A stretch of DNA of 64,000 bases from Labia minor. Its lineage: Eukaryota > Arthropoda > Insecta > Dermaptera > Spongiphoridae. Shown one piece after another: positions 12,116 through 24,095 of the stretch. The stretch is taken from the NCBI GenBank assembly GCA_963082975.1, contig OY720348.1, forward strand, positions 22,745,146-22,809,145, read 5' to 3'. The position numbers were made by a program, and so were the translations under genes. How positions within the stretch are numbered: position 1 is the stretch's first letter; every line of letters begins with the position of its first letter. Under the pieces are notes generated by a model. The model saw only the letters and a program-made list of their open reading frames with translations. It had not been told where the DNA came from and did not search any database.

Positions 12116-13270
12116 AAAAATTATATGTTACTAACTTTATGGCTATTTTTGTTTTTTGTTTATTTGAGGAAAGTTAAATGAATATCTAAGATAATTATTT
12201 TTAACGATCCAATAATTAATCATTTATATTTAGGTTAATATTAATAATAATAAAAATATAATATATAATAAATATAAATATAAATATAATATCGTATAAA
12301 TAAATAAATAATCATATAAATAAATATGTATAATATCTTCAAAAGCCACCTTGAAATCATAGTGTTATTTTTATTTGGACATTTATTGACAACAGTTATT
12401 AATTAATTTAATTAAGAAAAATCAATTAAAATGATATTTTTTTAAGATCAGAAATACATTTTTTGATAGTATAATAAAATTAAATAATAGTTAATAGATT
12501 GTACTAATATAGATGGTAAACTTCTCTACAACAAATTCGCATCTATCTGTAGTATAACATCCAATTTATTCACCGTAATTATATTAAAAATACAGTAGAA
12601 CTTCGCAATGGTTTCTTTTCATTTTATTTTAAAGTTTTTAATTTCAATCGGAAAAATTTTACAAAAGTAAATTACTTAAATGCCGATTCATTTCCGTTAT
12701 GCGTTTTTTCACAGATCTCCACGTTTCAAGTCATTCTGATTCCAAAAAAGTGGTTTTACCGTTGATATATGTATGTTTTTTTTATCTTCCCCCCACTTCC
12801 CTATTTTCCTCGACCTTACAAGCTCACGTTACTTTTAATCGCTCACATTTTTTCATTCATGTATATACCATAATTCGATTATTTTTATTAATGGCTTTCA
12901 AAGTCCTTTTTTATAGATAATATATTTTTTATACATATTTTAGTCAACTTTAATTAAAAATATTGTTTTTTAATTTTGTAAAACTTAAATAATATTATTT
13001 TTTTATTTTCAATAAACTTTTATTGCTTAAAACATTTTTTTTTAGTCAATGAATAAAAATATCTTTAAACTACTGTATATATCGATTGAAAAGTCATATT
13101 GGGGTAACATATATTTAACCGGTTTTTACTATGCGCATGATGAAAAATAAAATTTTTAATTCCATCTTTCATTTATTATTACTAAATTTATTTATTTAGG
13201 CTCCTTTTTCTAAATTTGTTTTTAAAGAAGTGTTTTAATATTTTTATTAATTGATATTTTTTAAAATAAC
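12116..13270. other. AT-rich sequence, nothing recognised
   Basis: The open frame at 12699-12920 has no recognisable similarity and no splice context that would make it an exon. Confidence 0.5.
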
Positions 13271-13271
13271 T

Positions 13272-13890
13272 ATCTTATCTTATTATGCTAGCTAAAATTG
13301 TTTGTATATATAGCCGTGGGTTCTCAAAAACCGCTCTAACGGTTTGAAATTCACACTAGATATAGTATTTATAAAGAAAAATTGAGTTTTATTGTTCATA
13401 TCTCTGGAAAAATACATTTTCATTAGTTTTTTCTTAATTTAAAATTACATATGGAGACGTCAAAAATGGCATCCATATTGAAATTTGACTCCCGCCTTTT
13501 TTTAAAGGTTATTGTATTAATATTTTTTTATATTTAAAATATTTTAAAATTTTTAATTTAATTTCGAAATAAAATTAAAAATATATATTTTAATAATATT
13601 TTATAATTATAAATTACGATATATATTTATCATTCTTCCAATAAAAACAAATATTCATTCACTTAGAAACATACCTAATAATACATATTTATGTATTATT
13701 GAGGACACCAAGTTCCATTCATTTTATTCAGATTGATGCAATGATCCAACATTTAATAATTGTAATAAATAATTAAAGAATTGTATATCAGCTCGGTGTC
13801 CCAAGTATTAATATTACCAGCCAAACCCAATAATAATGAATTATTTTTTTTAACTTAAGTACTGAGCCGAGGCTCGGGGTCCCGGTACTG
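13272..13890 (+). repeat. Family D interspersed repeat, copy 1
   Basis: It starts near ATCTTATTATGCTAGC, contains AAACCGCTCTAACGG and a GACGTC-containing segment, and ends with a GC-rich hairpin followed by GGTCCCGGTAC. It is nearly identical over the last 400 bp to 53330-53730. It is non-coding. The terminal hairpin invites comparison with families A and B, but I found no matching 5' motif. Confidence 0.65.
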
Positions 13891-14034
13891 ATAATTATTT
13901 TAATATATTTATTAATTACGAAAATAATTAATCTTAGTAAAATTTACATAATATAATAAAATATATAAAAATAGATAATTTTGGTTTTATTTATGAATGG
14001 AAAAGGTAAAATGTCTGTGTGTGCATATATTTTT

Positions 14035-14936
14035 ATTATCTCGCCAGAGGGAGTATTGTTAACACTAAAATTTTCGATGTCGAGATTTTGATATTTTTAT
14101 ACGTTTTAAAGGTCCCTGGGTCATTTTCACTAAGGTTAAGAATAATGTCTCTGTGTGTATGTGTGTATGTAAACAAGATTACGCAAAAACGATTTGAGCT
14201 AGAATCATAAAATTTGGTATACGGGCATTATTCAAAATTCGTAGTTTTCTATCACCTTTTGAAAAATGTAGCTCATCCGGAAGAGGACCATTACCTACCA
14301 CGTTTTCATTTTTTTTCCTCTAAACTGACCGTAAAAATATAGAAATATATTTGATAGCTTTTCATATGATTAAATATTGTATAAAACTGCTAGATATAGA
14401 ATCTCAGCTTGATTGAATCGCTGAAAGTACAGAAATAATTTTTTAAACTTATTAAAAAATTTAAAAAATTATTTTTAAGGTTTTAAATATAAATTTATAT
14501 ATATGTTAATTAATTAATTTAATTGAAAAACAATACTATACTGTAAATTTCAATTTTTAATTAATTCAATTATATTTAATTTATAATTTAAAAAATTATT
14601 TAAATTTTTTAATAAGTTTAAAAAATTATTTCCTGTACGCGCCTGCATGTGCCGTGAACAAAGAGTCAAATTAATTTTTTAAATTTTTAAATTTTCCCTT
14701 AAAATGAATGTAAATGTTTTAAATATAAATTTAATATATGTTAATTAATTAATTTAATTGAAAAACAATACTATACTGTAAATTTCAATTTTTAATTAAT
14801 TAATTAATTCAATTATATTTAATTTATATTAATTTAATTTAATTAATTTTGATTAAATTTAATTTAAATATAATATATTTATAATTAATCCAATTCAAAT
14901 TCTATCCATTTCAATAGTCGAATGAAGACACTCCAA
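14035..14936 (+). mobile_element. Family A element, copy 3 (with internal duplication)
   Basis: It has the family A start (ATTATCTCGCCAGAGG) and end (GAAGACACTCCA). The 3' half is expanded by a repeated block containing TTAATTAATTTAATTGAAAA, once near 14505-14580 and again near 14738-14830. It is non-coding. Confidence 0.7.
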
Positions 14937-15587
14937 ATTTTTTTAAAAGTTTGTTTAAATAAAAAAAATTCTCTGAGATCCATTTTTTTTCTTGTTTTTT
15001 TTTTTTTTTTGATTTTCTTTTTCAATTTTCGAAAAGAAATCGACTTTTGGTATTAAATCATGTCGGTGCCAAATATTTCATTGCATTCCATTACTAGGCA
15101 GAGCTATTAAATCAAATAAATACCTTTCTATAGGCATATATTCATTTTTATAAATATAGAGATTACTTATATTGTATTTTATAACCCAAAATCCATATAT
15201 TAAATACTGAAACATTTTCATTTAGTGCATCTAACAGAGTTATTAGAAAGATGTTCCCTTTGTTTTCAATGCCTTCATTGTTCAAATTTTCAATTAAAGC
15301 TTTGCTGGCTTAATCCTTTCATGCCAGTACGGAACAGCAACTATCTGTGGTTTCTTAAAATCCTTTAGGAAATTTCCAAAACAAAAAATAAAAAAAAAAA
15401 AACAAGAAAAGATAAATAAATACATTAAAAATAAAAATAAAAAGTTTTAATTTTCAAGTGGAATGTTATCAAACAAACCAAGCAACCAACATCCAAAGCT
15501 AAACAAATTCAATAAAATACCGATTTATTTGGTATTTATTTTTTAAAACTTCAAAGTAATGATAAACATTAGTGAGTCTTTATAAAA
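14937..15587. other. AT-rich sequence, nothing recognised
   Basis: A less AT-rich patch at 15280-15350 has no open frame or known motif. Confidence 0.45.
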
Positions 15588-15872
15588 TTAATTAAATTGA
15601 CAGTTTTCTTTTTTTTTTATTTAAAATAATGAATAATAATAAATAATAACTGAAAAAATTGATTCATATTGAATGTCACTAAAAACTATTCGTCGATTTG
15701 AAAATAAAATATTGTTTGCCCTTAATATTTTAATTATTTATATAACCACATAAAGTCAAATAAAAACTCAATTTTACAGTTAAATGTTCAATGCGTAGAA
15801 TGAACACATACATGTCATTCAAAAAGACCTTTACATCTATTTATGTTTTTTTTTCAATTTTACATTATAAAA
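15588..15872. repeat. Right arm of the 285-bp inverted repeat (partner 10195-10480)
   Basis: It is the inverse complement of the left arm, with only scattered differences. Confidence 0.8.
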
Positions 15873-16321
15873 TCTAGCCAGATCATAAAAAGTTTGTGTA
15901 AGAATATTAATAATAAAAAACAATATCGTGTTTAAATTGTAATTGTTTCCAAATTTAAAATTAATTTAATATTAAGCTAAATGTTTTTTATGAATTTAAT
16001 AATTATTTAATAATGTAATATATAATACCTTAAAAAAAAGACAACTAATAAGGGGACCTAGAAGGCGGCAAACCGGGCATTTGTCAAGGGCGGCAAATCG
16101 AAAGGCGAGTATTTTGGTCATCAAGGTAGTAAATTTTACGAATAATAGTGGCAATTTATTCTAATCCCTGGGCTCCTTTTTTAAATGTTAGATAACAAAA
16201 TACATTTCTAATATTATTTCAAAAAGATATTGGATAAAAAATGTTTGTAATAGTAACCTAAAAACTTTTTTTTTTTCAAAAGAAAAAATAATCAAATTTT
16301 TGGTGTTTTTTATTATTATTA

Positions 16322-16945
16322 TTAGTACGTGGAACACCGAGCTATCGCTCGACCCTTTTACAAATTTATACAATTTATTATTATTTATACATATATTAAA
16401 CTTTGAAAATTTTATAATTTTTTAATTATTTTATTATTATTAAATAAGTTTTCTAAAAATGACCCATCAAAAATTGGTTTCCTAAAATGGTACAAAATAA
16501 TTAAATTAACTTAATTTTCATTTTAAGATGAAAAATATATTCAAATTTATTTGATAAAATATTTGACCCTATTTTATATAATATTATATGTAGTTATAAT
16601 TAGATGGCTTAAGTTTTATATTTTGAAAGAAGCAATAGCTTATAGAGTGTTCGACCAAGGATTATTACTGATAATAATATAAATTCTGAAATTATATTGA
16701 CACCTGTACTTGCCCATATTTTAATTAAGAAAGGAGTTTATATTGTTTTCTTTTTTTTTATTATAATCAATTATCACATATATTATTTATAATTTAATAT
16801 AAAAAAAATTGTTATTAATTTAATATAATTTTTTTAATATTATTAGATCACATTTATCCAGCAATTAATTTGAAATTCCATCCTTTATAATTATATGTTA
16901 CTTACTTCATGATTATATTTTTTTTTGGTGGGGGCATAATAAATA
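16322..16945. repeat. Segmental direct repeat upstream of the zinc-finger gene (partner 20481-21046)
   Basis: It starts near a short GC-rich hairpin (CGAGCTATCGCTCG) and matches 20481-21046 in the same orientation with small indels. The two copies bracket the zinc-finger gene 3.5 kb apart. Each includes a candidate exon (see 16646-16736). Confidence 0.8.
16646..16736 (+). other. Candidate duplicated exon, copy 1
   Basis: After the acceptor-like TTATAG, a frame opens that reads SVRPRIITDNNINSEIILTP and continues VLAHILIKKG. The same coding stretch recurs at 20767-20852. In this copy the expected GT donor after AAAGGAG is TT, so splicing here is doubtful. The protein sequence matches nothing I recognise. 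It may be an old upstream exon of a zinc-finger gene. Confidence 0.3.
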
Positions 16946-17124
16946 TAGTTAGAATTTTATAGTTGCTATCTTAAAGACGAATATTGGGTTGTTATTTTGA
17001 TTCTAAATCAAAATCAATATTTAAAACCTGTGTTTAAAAACGTTTATATTAGTTAATACCTAGAATATATTATAGAATATATTATAAAATATATTATAAG
17101 TGATAATAGATTAATCAATTAAAA

Positions 17125-19452
17125 ATGGATCTTGATTCAGAAGAAGACAGAAAATATCCAATATATATAGGTAATTTATATTTCAATGTTTTTTTCATCT
17201 AAAGTAATGTTAATTGTCAATAAAATGGTAATTATACATAAAAATTACTTTAACATGGATTTGGATAAAATTTTACAAGTGCGTTCCTTTATTTTATTCT
17301 AAGAAACTTTTCTTGTGAAATTTTTGCGGGACGCTCCTAGTTTACGGGATAAAAACTATTAAAATTTGCATATATACATCTGTGGAGTCGCTTAAAATTA
17401 AATTATTTCATAAAAAAATTTTAATAATAATTATATTAAATATTATATAATAAAAAATATTATTTTATAAATATAAAAAATAAAAAATATTCTATAAATA
17501 TAAAAAATATTATTTTAAACAGAATTAAATATTATTGTTAATAGGATTAAATATATTATATGAATAAAAATAAAATATTTATAATAGCTAAAATTAAATA
17601 TTTATTTATTTCGTTAACAATTACCAGTAATTTTTATTTCTATGTTTTGTTCATCCAAAGTAATGTAAATTTTCACTAAAATTGTTTTTATACTATTTGT
17701 AGTGATATTATTTCTAAAATTGAATTATAAAATAGTTAGATATATAAAAATATAATGAATTAAAATAACGAAATCAATTCTTTTTTAGGTCCTCTGTATT
17801 CTTGCGTATATTGTCATACAAATTTTATAAGTGAGGAATTTTTATGTAAACATCTAAAAAAATGTTTTCATAAAATAATATTTTCAATATTCAAAAATGA
17901 TGTACAACTGAAAAAGGATAAAGAGAAATATTTAGATGAAAAATTTGAAGAAGAAACTGATTCAATCCATACAGAAGACAATCATTTTCAATGTAATTAT
18001 TGTAATAAGAAATTTAATCTTAAATCAACTTTAAAAACACATTTACTAATTCATACAGGAGAAAAACCTTTTAAATGTGATTATTGTAAAAAGAACTTTA
18101 ATCACAAATCAACTTTAAAAACACATTTATTAATTCATACAGGAGAAAAACCTTTTGAATGTAATTATTGTGAAAAGAAATTTAATCAGAAATCAAATTT
18201 AGATACACATTTATTAATTCATACAGGAGAAAAACCTTTTAAATGTAATTATTGTAAAGAGAACTTTAATCACAAATCAAATTTAGATACACATTTATTA
18301 ATTCATACAGGAGAAAAACCTTTTAAATGTAATTATTGTAAAAAGAACTTTAATCACAAATCAACTTTAAAAACACATTTATTAATTCATACAGGAGAAA
18401 AACCTTTTGAATGTAATTATTGTGAAAAGAAATTTAATTTAAAATCGAATTTAAAAACACATTTAATAATTCATACAGGAGAAAAACCTTTTGAATGTAA
18501 TTATTGTGAAAAGAACTTTAATGTAAAATCAACTTTAAAAACACATTTATTAATTCATACAGGAGAAAAACCTTTTGAATGTAATTATTGTGAAAAGAAA
18601 TTTAATCAGAAATCAAATTTAGATACACATTTATTAATTCATACAGGAAAAAAACCTTTTGAATGTAATTATTGTGAAAAGAAATTTAATGTAAAATCAA
18701 CATTAAACACACATTTATTAATTCATACAGGAGAAAAACCTTTTGAATGTAATTATTGTGAAAAGAAATTTAATCACAAATCAGCTTTAAATAAACATTT
18801 ATTAATTCATACAGGAGAAAAGCCTTTTGAATGTAGTTATTGTAAAAAGAAATTTAATGTGAAATCAACTTTAAAAACACATTTATTAATTCATACAGGA
18901 GAAAAACCTTTTGTATGTAATTATTGTGAAAAGAAATTTAATCAGAAATCAACTTTAAATAAACATTTATTAATTCATACAGGAGAAAAACCTTTTGAAT
19001 GTAATTATTGTGAAAAGAAATTTAATCGGAAATCAAATTTAAATAAACATTTATTAATTCATACAGGAGAAAAACCTTTTGAATGTAATTATTGTGGAAA
19101 GAAATTTCATAACAAAATAGCTTTAAATAAACATTTATTAATTCATACAGGAGAAAAACCTTTTGAATGTAATTATTGTGAAAAGAAATTTAATCGGAAA
19201 TCAACTTTAAAAACACATTTATTAATTCATACAGGAGAAAAACCTTTTGAATGTAATTATTGTGAAAAGAAATTTAATCGGAAATCAACTTTAAAAACAC
19301 ATTTATTAATTCATACAGGAGAAAAACCTTTTGAATGTAATTATTGTGGAAAGAAATTTCATCACAAAATAGCTTTAAATAAACATTTATTAATTCATAC
19401 AGGAGAAAAACATTTTGAATGTAATTATTGTGAAAAGAAATTTTTAATGTAA
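17125..19452 (+). CDS. C2H2 zinc-finger protein, two exons, 17 complete fingers
   Basis: Exon 1 (17125-17170) encodes MDLDSEEDRKYPIYI and ends at a good donor, ATAG|GTAATT. Exon 2 (17789-19452) follows a TTTTTTAG acceptor. The joined frame is 570 codons, giving 569 aa. After an acidic/basic N-terminal region with a degenerate finger (YSCVYC through HLKKC), 17 tandem fingers of exactly 28 residues run from 17992, each C-x2-C-x12-H-x3-H joined by TGEKP linkers. An 18th finger is cut off by a frameshift at 19441-19443. Such arrays bind DNA and usually act as nuclear transcription factors. Exon 2 has no in-frame ATG, which supports the upstream start exon. Finger backbones are almost identical, while helix positions -1, 3 and 6 vary. 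Further 5' exons cannot be excluded. An AATAAA lies at 19730. Confidence 0.85.
17171..17788 (+). other. Intron of the zinc-finger gene, with internal duplication
   Basis: The donor GTAATT and acceptor TTTTTTAG restore one reading frame (phase 1). The intron start and 17627-17700 share a diverged repeat (AATTTATATTTCAATGTTTT against AATTTTTATTTCTATGTTTT, then CATC(T/C)AAAGTAATGT), so part of the intron arose by duplication. Confidence 0.65.
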
Positions 19453-19577
19453 AATCAAATTTAAAAACTCATTTATTAATTCATACAAGAGAAAAACCTT
19501 TTGAATGTAATTATTGTGAAAAGAAATGTAATCACAAATCAGCTTTAAATAAACATTTATTAATTCATATAGGATAA
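19443..19577 (+). pseudogene. Frameshifted last zinc fingers of the same gene
   Basis: Downstream of the stop at 19450 the finger array continues in another frame: the end of finger 18 and a further finger with ECNYC and HLLIH. It closes at a TAA just after HIG. The array therefore once had at least 19 fingers, and 2 extra T bases at about 19441 removed the tail. Because the fingers are highly repetitive, a sequencing or assembly error at this T run is also possible. Confidence 0.7.
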
Positions 19578-19904
19578 AAACCTTTTGATTCTTACACGAG
19601 AAAAGCATTTTGCATTTAATTTAATCATATTTAAATTGTCATTTAGTAATTCATACGGATAAAAAGTTTTTTGGAATGAAATTATTGTAAAAGGAAAATT
19701 ATTTAACATTTATTAATCCATAATGTTTGAATAAAAGGCGTATTACTGCTGACTAAAGATTATTTTTGATTCTTTCTTTGATTAATGTTATCTAATTTCT
19801 ATTTTTTTGTTCATTTCTATAAAAATTTTCTATAAAATATTTAGCTGATTATTAATTTTAATGATTGTATTTCGGCCATTAATAAAAAATTTTATTACCT
19901 ATAT

Positions 19905-20193
19905 TAGTGGTTCCCAACCTTTTTGGACCAAACGCCCACTTTGAAAGGCCGGCTTTGAATAATTCGCCCCCTATAAATTTTAACAGATAAAAATTTAAAA
20001 TTATCTTACCTTTTTTTTAGAAACCTATTGAAAAAAATTTAAAAAAGTAGAAATAGCCTGTTCGCAAAATCATCATACCTTTTTTTAGAGTTAAAAATGA
20101 TTTCGCCCCCCAAAATCGTATATTCCAAAAATCGCCCCTTGAAGATGTCGATCGCCTCCTAGGGGGCGTGATCGCCCAGGTTGGGAATCACTA
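19905..20193. mobile_element. Small hAT-like element
   Basis: The ends are TAGTGGTTCCCAACC and GGTTGGGAATCACTA. The flanks are ACCTATAT and ATCTATAG (6 of 8 match). The 289-bp unit has no transposase. Confidence 0.75.
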
Positions 20194-20480
20194 ATCTATA
20201 GATATTTATAAATCTTGTTTATTTTTCACACACACACATGTTGGTTTATTTGCTATCTATATATTCAAATTTAAATACGCCAAAAGATTCTTTCAATTTA
20301 CTAATCAATAAGAATAAATTTTTCTAGAAATCTAATTTTAGTTCTGAACTTTTAATTTTTACACGGGAATACAATTTGAATATGGTTATTATAATTAAAT
20401 TATCATATAATGAAAAATTTGATTTATATTTTCAATTCTTTAAACTTACAGGGAACAATGCTATTGATAATATATAAATA

Positions 20481-21046
20481 TATTACGTGAAACACCGAGC
20501 TATCGCTCGACCCTTTTACAAATTTATACAATTTATTATTATTTATATATTAAACTTTAAAAATTTTATAATTTTTTAATTATTTATTTCAGTTGTTAAA
20601 TGGGTTTTCTAAAAATGGCCCATTAAAAATTTGTTTCCTAAAATGGTACAAATTAATTAAATTTTGATTTTTATTTCAAAATAAAAATTATATTCAAATT
20701 TATTTAATAAAATATTTGATCGTATATTATATATTATTATATGTTGTTATGATTAGATACCTTCAGTTCACCAAGGATTACTACTGATTTTAATATAAAT
20801 TCTGAAATTATATTGACACCTGTACTTGTCCATATTTTAATTAAGAAAGGAGGTTAATTTTTTTTTATTTATAATAAATAAATAACATTTATATATTATT
20901 TATAATTTAATCTAGAAAACATTTTAATTAATATAATATAATTTTTTAAATATTATTATATCAAATTTATTCAACAATTTATTTGAAATTCCTTCCTTTA
21001 TTGTTGCTAATTTCATGAATATTTTTTAGGGGGGGGGGATGGATAA
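20481..21046. repeat. Segmental direct repeat downstream of the zinc-finger gene (partner 16322-16945)
   Basis: Same orientation and order as the upstream copy, including the hairpin CGAGCTATCGCTCG at its start and the candidate exon. Confidence 0.8.
20767..20852 (+). other. Candidate duplicated exon, copy 2
   Basis: It lies between the acceptor-like CCTTCAG and the donor-like GGAG|GTTAAT. The frame reads SPRITTDFNINSEIILTPVL and then VHILIKKG. Compared with copy 1 it lacks one base near the start (GTTCACC against GTTCGACC), so the first codons are out of register. The donor is better here than in copy 1. It might belong to a neighbouring zinc-finger paralogue not present in the window. Confidence 0.3.
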
Positions 21047-21193
21047 ATATCTTTCGTAATTTTGTTTTAAAATATTATTAAAATTATTATTTCGAAATTA
21101 AAAAAAAAAAAATTTTAAATATTTTTAATATAATAAAATCTTAAAAATATAATTAAAAAATAATGACAAGAACCAAATTTCAACATTGATTAC

Positions 21194-21412
21194 GTAGTTG
21201 ATGACGTCATTTAAATTTACTATTTTTAAATTAAGAAAATACTAATAAAGTTGTATTTTTCGAAGCTGAAACCAATAATGATCGATTTTTTTGTAAATAT
21301 TATCTTTGGTGTGAATTTCAAAAAAAATATTTAGAGCGGTTTAATATCTCAAAAATATACAAATATAAACACAAATATATATATATACAATTTTTCCTAA
21401 TATAATAAGATA
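21194..21412 (-). repeat. Family D fragment, reverse orientation
   Basis: It shares GATGACGTCATTTAAATTTA, the AGCGGTTT core and the TAATATAATAAGATAA end with 40411-41020, all inverse to 13272-13890. Confidence 0.6.
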
Positions 21413-22195
21413 AAATAAAATAAGATTATTATTTTTTTTTTGTATTAAATTAATAATATTTCTGAACTTTTGTGAAATATGAAAGGTATTCACAATTTTA
21501 AATATTTAAAAGAGGTATATAATAAATTCAAAATTTCCCTTTATATATATATATTTATTTATTTATTTATTTTAAACTAATTATTAAAACTTTATATATG
21601 AAATATTTATAATAAACCAAATGAAAAATAAATTTGAGTCTACACAACATGGATGCCGGTGAAATTAGTCAATAGACCTTGGAGCATATATTAAATAAGA
21701 GCCTTAGGTCTATCCTATCTTAATACTCATCTTGCATTCATTATTGCATGCATTAATGATAATCAATAATGAATAAAAACTCCATTTGTTTTTATTATCT
21801 ATATGATAAAAATAAAACGAGAAAATTTATAGAACGACGAATATCATTACCTGCGAACTTAATTTAGTTAATACCTTTCTTAAATTTCTTTATATATTAT
21901 CTTTTCAGTTCAGTTAAATTTATTTATGATCTGTTTTTATAGATACTTTTTTCGTTAGTTCAAAGTATAATTATAGAGAACAGACAAATATTAAACTTAA
22001 CTAAATTTTATTCTCTTTTTAATTTTTTTTTTTCTTTTATTAGATTCATCATTTTATTCAATAAACGCGCGTAGATAGGAATTTATCTATCTATCTATAT
22101 ATATATATATACTAGCTGCTCCGAGCGCCATCGGCGCTCTCCACACCTAGACGGGGGCTCCGCCCCCTGTACCCCGCCGAGTGTCCCTATTCTGA

Positions 22196-22545
22196 GCTAT
22201 AACCATCTAACTCCTACCCTGTCCCATCTCTCTCACGTTCCTTCCTACATTGTACACCCTGTTCACAATTGGTCTTCCAAACGGACGTTTTCCAATCGAA
22301 CTCCCCACCAATATATTTTTCCTCTCCCATTCTAGCCATGTGCCCTGCCGATCCCAGCCTTCCCTATTTTATGACCTATATCTAGAGATGCATAGAGGTC
22401 ATGCAATTCCTTGTTATGCAGTCTCCGCCATTCCCCGGTGTCCTCATCTTTCTTTGGGTCATAAATGCTGGGAAGAATCCTATTCTCAAATACTCTGAAT
22501 CTACTCTCATCTCCATGCCTCCCACCCATATAATACAATTAATAA
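22196..22545 (-). pseudogene. RTE-like reverse transcriptase C-terminal fragment
   Basis: The - frame contains DESRFRVFENRILPSIYDPK and then TGEWRRLHNKELHDLYASLD. This is the conserved tail after the polymerase domain in RTE-like non-LTR elements of arthropods. Stops and frame breaks follow. It sits inside Helitron-like element 1. Confidence 0.75.
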
Positions 22546-22984
22546 TTTAATAATTTTGATCCCCTTTGATAATAATTTCCCGATTGCAACCTCGATTTAA
22601 ATTCTTTGCAAATATTATTCTCTCTGATACTAATTATCAAATTAATTAATTTCAAACCCCATCACTTTTCCTGGCTAGATTAATTTTTTTATGCCTCTTT
22701 AAATGTTATTAATTTATTTAAAAAAAAACAAAGTAAACAAAATAAAAATAAAATATAAAGAAATTAGCATAACACTAAACTACTATAAAAATAATATTAA
22801 AAAATATATATTAAAATCTTACGTGAAAATCCAATTATGAGATCAAATTTTCTTAATTAAAATGATTTACTCACATAATCTTAAAAATTAATAGTATTAA
22901 ATTATAGCCGTAATGTGAATGTTTTCAAAGTTTAAAAGGCCAATAAGATCAATTGAGATATTGTAAATATCAATATATATATAA

Positions 22985-23115
22985 ACAGATTTTTATCTGC
23001 ACATTGCTCAGAATTTAAATTTTTTTGCGTATATGTGCCTTTGCGAGTTTCGAACTGAGGGTGCAAAGTCATAAGATAACGCCTTAGACCGTTGACCCAT
23101 GAAACACTTTGTTTG
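22985..23115 (-). repeat. tRNA-derived SINE-like sequence
   Basis: On - it contains a box-A-like GGTCAACGGTCTAAGGC (23081-23099) and, about 25 bases on, a box-B-like CAGTTCGAAACTC (23045-23057), in the order of a tRNA-Leu or tRNA-Ser gene. It ends in a tail (AAATTCTGAGCAATGTGCAG) shared with repeats at 52440-52505 and 56660-56695. It does not fold as a full tRNA and is not a functional tRNA gene. Confidence 0.5.
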
Positions 23116-23533
23116 CAAATCTACTATTAGAATTTATATACATGTCAAATTATCGCCACCAGCGCCTCTATGATCTAGCATTGTAACTAAACTAATTTTA
23201 TTTAAATTCCACCCCCTGGACACACCTTACCAATTAGCGGTTTTATAAAGGAAGTCTGACATGCTCTGAGACCTACTGAATATACATAAAAAATTTCATA
23301 AGAATCGGTCCAGCCGTTTCAGAGGAGTATTTTTTCAAAGTTTTGTGACACGAGAATTTTATATATAAGATATATATATATATATATAATTAAAAATAAA
23401 ACATTTTAGGATAAAATATAAGTTATTTTATTTAGAAATATTAATTTCAAAAAATTTTATTAATTTTTATAATATAAATTTGAATTTTTTTGATATTTCT
23501 TTAACATTGTCATTATTATGAATATTAAATAAT

Positions 23534-23587
<54 letters not shown>

Positions 23588-24095
23588 AATAAAGTTATAT
23601 ATTTATATAAAATTTTTTAATTTTAGAAAAAAACAATCATTTATTATTCAGAATAATGACAATGTTAAAGAAATATCATAATTTATTTTCTTAAAAATTC
23701 AAATTTATATTATAAAAATTAATAAAATTTTTTGAAATTAATATTTCTAAGTAATGACTTATATTTTATCCTAAAATATTTTATTTTTAATTATATAAAT
23801 GCATAGATAGATAGATAGATAGGTAAATTCCTTTCTAAGTTTATTGAATAAAATGATGCATCTAATAAAAGAAAAAAAATTAAAAAGAAATTAAATTTTT
23901 TATCAATATAAAATTTAGAAATTTTATATAGATATATATATTTATTTAGAATAATAATATATGTATATATATATATATTATATTTTATTATTATTTTAAA
24001 TATATTTGCAAATTTGTTTCCGAATTTCGCGCGCTGTAATGTTTTTAGTTTTTATGTTTTTCTAGTCGATTTTTTGATTATCAACATTCATTCCT

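Larger units (their letters stand above)
22112..23370 (-). mobile_element. Non-autonomous Helitron-like element 1
   Basis: Read on -, it starts TCTTATATATAAAATTCTCG (just after A) and ends with a hairpin (GAGCGCCGATGGCGCTC), then GGAGCAGCTAG before T. These are the TC...CTAG ends, 3' hairpin and A|T target expected for Helitrons. The borders are independently confirmed, because this exact block interrupts an inverted repeat that is intact on the other side. No Rep/helicase is encoded. It carries an RTE fragment and a tRNA-like SINE. Confidence 0.82.
22011..23895. repeat. Large inverted duplication, left arm split by a Helitron-like insertion
   Basis: The right arm (about 23640-23895) is the inverse complement of 22011-22111 joined directly to 23371-23530. 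Matching blocks include TTTTATTAGATTCATCATTT, GATAGGAATTTATCTATC and ATATTAATTTCAAAAAATTT. Removing 22112-23370 restores a continuous arm of about 260 bp. The centre is a (TA)n tract at 23537-23580. Confidence 0.85.

Noticed and set aside
23045..23099. Possible functional tRNA gene
   Set aside because: Box A and box B are present, but no acceptor stem or anticodon arm pairs properly; treated as SINE-like.
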